Below are positions 8,763-11,354 of a DNA stretch of 11,354 bases, one piece after another (the first letter of the stretch is position 1; each line of letters starts with the position of its first letter). The stretch covers positions 1,692,013 through 1,703,366 of the forward strand of contig KQ482003.1 of NCBI GenBank assembly GCA_001430745.1. Reading direction: 5' to 3'. Origin of the DNA: Auxenochlorella pyrenoidosa (taxonomy: Eukaryota; Chlorophyta; Trebouxiophyceae; Chlorellales; Chlorellaceae). The position numbers were made by a program, and so were the translations under genes. Below the pieces are notes generated by a model. The model was not told the DNA's origin. It was given only the letters and a program-made list of their open reading frames with translations, and searched no databases.

Positions 8763-11354
8763 ATGGGGCTGCTGCCGCGGTTCAGGCGGAGCGGGCGCTC
8801 CAGCCCCGCCCTGTCGAGCCTGTCTGAGGGATCAGGCGGCCTGGCAGGCAGCAGAAATGGCAGCGGCGTGCCGGTTGAGGGGAGCCCCTCTACCAGCCCA
8901 CCCAACAGCGGACGCACGGCGGCGGCGGCAACCGCCCGCTCGCGGCCGCGCCCGAGCGCGCAGCGAACGCTCCTTCTCGCGCTGCTCCCCGCGCTGGCGG
9001 CGCTGGGGACCGTGGCATCTATGAGCAGGCGACAAAGCGCGCACAGCGATCTGGCAGACGCGCTGCTGGCCGCCGATGCCGCTGGCATGGGCGGGGTGCG
9101 CGGCTCGCGCCAGCTGGGCGAGGCGGCCGACCCGGCAGAGGGAGCCGAGTGCGCCGACGCGCTGCAGATCCCGCAGGTGCTTGGCGCTCTTGCAGCGGCT
9201 GAGCCGGGGCCAGGGGCCAGGACGGCATTTCCTTGCGGCCTTGTGTGTTAAGCCTCGTGCCTCGAGGGCCGGATGCTGCACGCTGAAATCCCTGCTGGCG
9301 CACGCCACGCAGCACACCTGTTGCTCACCTTGCTGCCCCTGCCCTCATTGCCCGCAGGTGGCCATGCTGTTCCTGGTCAAGGGGCCGCTGCGGCACGAGG
9401 CCATGTGGCGCGCCTGGTTTGAGCGTGCGCAGGGGCTGCTGCCCGCCCAGGCCGTCAGCAACGCCCTGTGCGCCAGCGAAGACGGCATGCCCGCCGCTCT
9501 GGCAGCCTGCAGCAGCCTGGCGAGCCCGCCGTCGCAGGCAGGCGCGCCGCCAGGCGTGCACAGCAGCAGCAGCAGCAGTAGCAGCAAGCAGCCCGGGGGC
9601 CCTCCAGCGGCCAGCAGCAGCAGCAGCAGCAGAGCCGGCAGCAGCCTCAGGCGTTGGCTGTACGAGCGGTGGCACCCCAGCGGGGCGTCCAGGGCGCCCG
9701 GGGTGCTGGACCGGCAGCACCTGTTTGATGTGTACGTGCACCCGCACCCCAACTTCACAGGTGGGTTGCATGCCGCAGCTGCTGGTGCGTCCGCCCTGCC
9801 ATGCAGGCGGTGGCGCTGCTTGCTGCAGAAACGCTTGCTGTCTGCGAGGGCAGCTGCGGGCACAGCACGGTGGTTGCTGGGCGCCCTGTCGCAGATGGAC
9901 CCTTCCCCTCGCCTGACGCTGCACGCCTGTGCAATCGCCTGCAGGCTACCCGCCGGGCAGCCTGCTGCACGGCCGCGAGCTGCCAGACTCGCAGCGGGTG
10001 GCAACTGAGTGGGGCACCCACACATTGGTGGATGCTGGTGAGGGGGCCACGGCAGGAGTGCAGCGGTGGACAGTCCACTTGCGTGCAGGCCAAGCATGAA
10101 GGCCGTGGGCAGCTGCTGCGTGGCTCAGGCCCTGCCGGCCCTCGCAGAGCCCTCACCTGCCAGTCAGGTTGCATCGAAGAAGCACGAGCACATCAAGTCG
10201 CGGCCCAACCCTCTCTCTGCCCCGCCTTGTTGCAGCCGAGGCGCTGCTGGCGGCCGCGCTGAAGAACCCGCGCAACCAGAAGTTCTTCATGCTGTCGGAG
10301 TCAGACCTGCCGCTGTACAGCCCGCACGTCATGTACCTGCAGGTGTGGTGGTGGGTGGGTGGGTGGGTGGGTGGGGGGGCTCGGGAACACCTGGCAGAGG
10401 GGTGCAGCTGGACGGCAGGGAGCTTGGGCTGGGTGGTAGGCAGGCACGTGATCGCTCCCCTGGCCGTCCTCAGCCTTGATGTTGTGCACACAGGGGCGGC
10501 GCAGCGTGCTGCAGGCATCGGGGCCGGGGGCGTGAGCGGGCGCCTGGAGCTGCGCCCACCGCGACACCGCTTTGCCTGCCCCTGCCGCAGCTGATGAGCG
10601 AGCACCGGTCGCGCATCAACGGCTGCAACACCACCCGGGGGTGGGACCTGGACTACTACCGCTGGGTGGACCGCATGGAGACCAGCTTCCTCAACAAGCA
10701 GCTGTGGCGCAAGAGCTCGCAGGTGGGCCGGGGGCGGGGCTTGCCGCGGGGGGCAGGGTGCGCGTCCAGAGACGCGGGATACATTGGGCGGGGGCTGCCA
10801 TCAAGCTGCTGCCCTTCGCTGGCCTTTCAGGGGCATGGCGCGAGGCTGGTGCGGGTGCAGGCAACTGCGCAGGCCGCTGGGCTTCGCAGCACGCCCTGCA
10901 TGTAGTGCTCCCCGAACGTGCGTTGCGGCCTCCCCACGCCCTCCGACCCGCGCCGGCCCCTTGCCTCCCTCCCCCCCGCTCTCCCGTCGCAGTGGTTTGT
11001 GCTCAACCGCAAGCATGTGGAGCTGATCCTGCAGGACCGCAGGGTGGAGCGCGTGTTCCAGCAGCACTGCCACACGACCTTTGAGGAGGACCGGGGGGAG
11101 GAGCGCGTGTGCTACGCGGGTGGGTGCGCCCGCGCGGGCCCCCTGGTGCCTCGAGCGCCGCCCTCCCCCTTGCGATGGAGCCGCTCCGCTCCCTTCCTAT
11201 GGCGCGTGCGCTCAGCTCTGCATGCTTGCAAACGAGGCTAGCGACCGGCTCAGCAGCGCATGCCTGTGCGCCGCTGCCCCCCCCCCCCCCGCAGACGAGC
11301 ACTACTTCCCCACCCTGCTGGCGGTGCACGGCCTCGACCACGAGACCGACTGCC
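8763..11354 (+). CDS. GT14 Core-2/I-branching (DUF266-like) glycosyltransferase, 5' part
   Basis: Probable type II Golgi glycosyltransferase of the Branch family, which in animals adds beta-1,6-GlcNAc and in plants includes beta-glucuronosyltransferases of arabinogalactan proteins. Exons: 8763-9176, 9358-9760, 9945-10037, 10236-10342, 10591-10722, 10993-11119 and 11295 to the window end, all GT-AG, giving 445 residues so far. The start is the first ATG after an in-frame TGA at 8718. A 67-residue Ser/Pro/Gly-rich tail precedes a hydrophobic segment (about 68-86). Family blocks in order: FLVKGPL (143-149), DVYVHPHPNF (262-271), FFMLSESDLPLY (320-331), WRKSSQWFVL (378-387) and DEHYFPT (426-432). 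The gap between the first two blocks is enlarged by a serine-repeat insertion. The C-terminus is missing. Sugar donor and acceptor cannot be told from this; the plant-like blocks make a GlcNAc role no more certain than another sugar. Confidence 0.86.
9562..9630 (+). repeat. AGC-repeat poly-serine tracts inside the GT14 coding region
   Basis: Two serine runs, eight codons (9562-9585, residues 207-214) and six codons (9613-9630, residues 224-229), are coded almost purely by AGC. They sit in a Ser/Pro/Gly-rich insertion of roughly 90 residues between conserved catalytic blocks. The near-pure codon suggests recent expansion by replication slippage. Confidence 0.85.
10353..10379 (+). repeat. Single-T-loop G-quadruplex motif in GT14 intron 4
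   Basis: Five GGG tracts and one seven-G tract, separated by single T bases, start 10 nt after the GT donor at 10343. Single-base loops of this kind form very stable parallel quadruplexes in vitro. The motif is on the transcribed sense strand, so it would be present in the pre-mRNA. Confidence 0.85.
11277..11290 (+). repeat. C14 tract at the acceptor of GT14 intron 6
   Basis: Fourteen C residues run directly into the gcag acceptor at 11291-11294, forming an all-C polypyrimidine tract. Confidence 0.8.

Noticed and set aside
9076..10008. 310-codon plus-strand open frame within the GT14 gene
   Set aside because: Reads through introns in a frame different from the conserved GT14 blocks; serine repeats become alanine or glutamine-like runs.

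Overview
The window looks like nuclear DNA of a GC-rich green alga, most likely a Chlorella-type trebouxiophyte. Three things point there: genes are split by many short GT-AG introns (about 110-350 nt), third codon positions favour G/C, and TGTAA motifs lie downstream of stop codons as in green-algal poly(A) signals. Genus-level placement is inference. I see no bacterial operon, tRNA, rRNA, CRISPR array or transposon. Single-frame ORFs mislead here because no gene is contiguous; I assembled the models by hand from splice sites, phase and homology between the two gene copies.

Layout: (1) 1-1277, plus strand: the 3' part of a GT71/MNN1-type alpha-mannosyltransferase (copy 1), cut by the window start. 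(2) 1278-2063: copy 1 3' UTR and copy 2 upstream region, with a perfect short hairpin. (3) 2064-5480, plus: a complete ten-exon tandem paralogue (copy 2), 485 aa, with an N-terminal membrane anchor, a DSD motif and a GDKDTF motif. (4) 5766-7163, minus, convergent with copy 2: a four-exon SAM-dependent methyltransferase, 287 aa, with an N-terminal signal anchor. (5) 7164-8762: a non-coding interval between divergent genes. (6) 8763 to the window end, plus: the first seven exons of a GT14 / Core-2/I-branching (plant DUF266-like) glycosyltransferase, cut by the window end.

All genes point to secretory-pathway glycan building. The three visible N-termini are each a short basic or low-complexity tail followed by one hydrophobic segment, the type II layout of Golgi enzymes. 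The working hypothesis is a physical cluster for a decorated glycan: two mannosyltransferases, a branching transferase and a lumenal methyltransferase. This fits established knowledge that Chlorella N-glycans can carry O-methylated mannose. No enzyme activity can be proved from sequence. Other points of interest are mosaic conservation between the mannosyltransferase copies, including an intron as conserved as its flanking exon with an in-frame alternative acceptor in one copy, G-quadruplex or poly-G tracts just inside 5' splice sites, and a serine-repeat insertion in the GT14 catalytic region.
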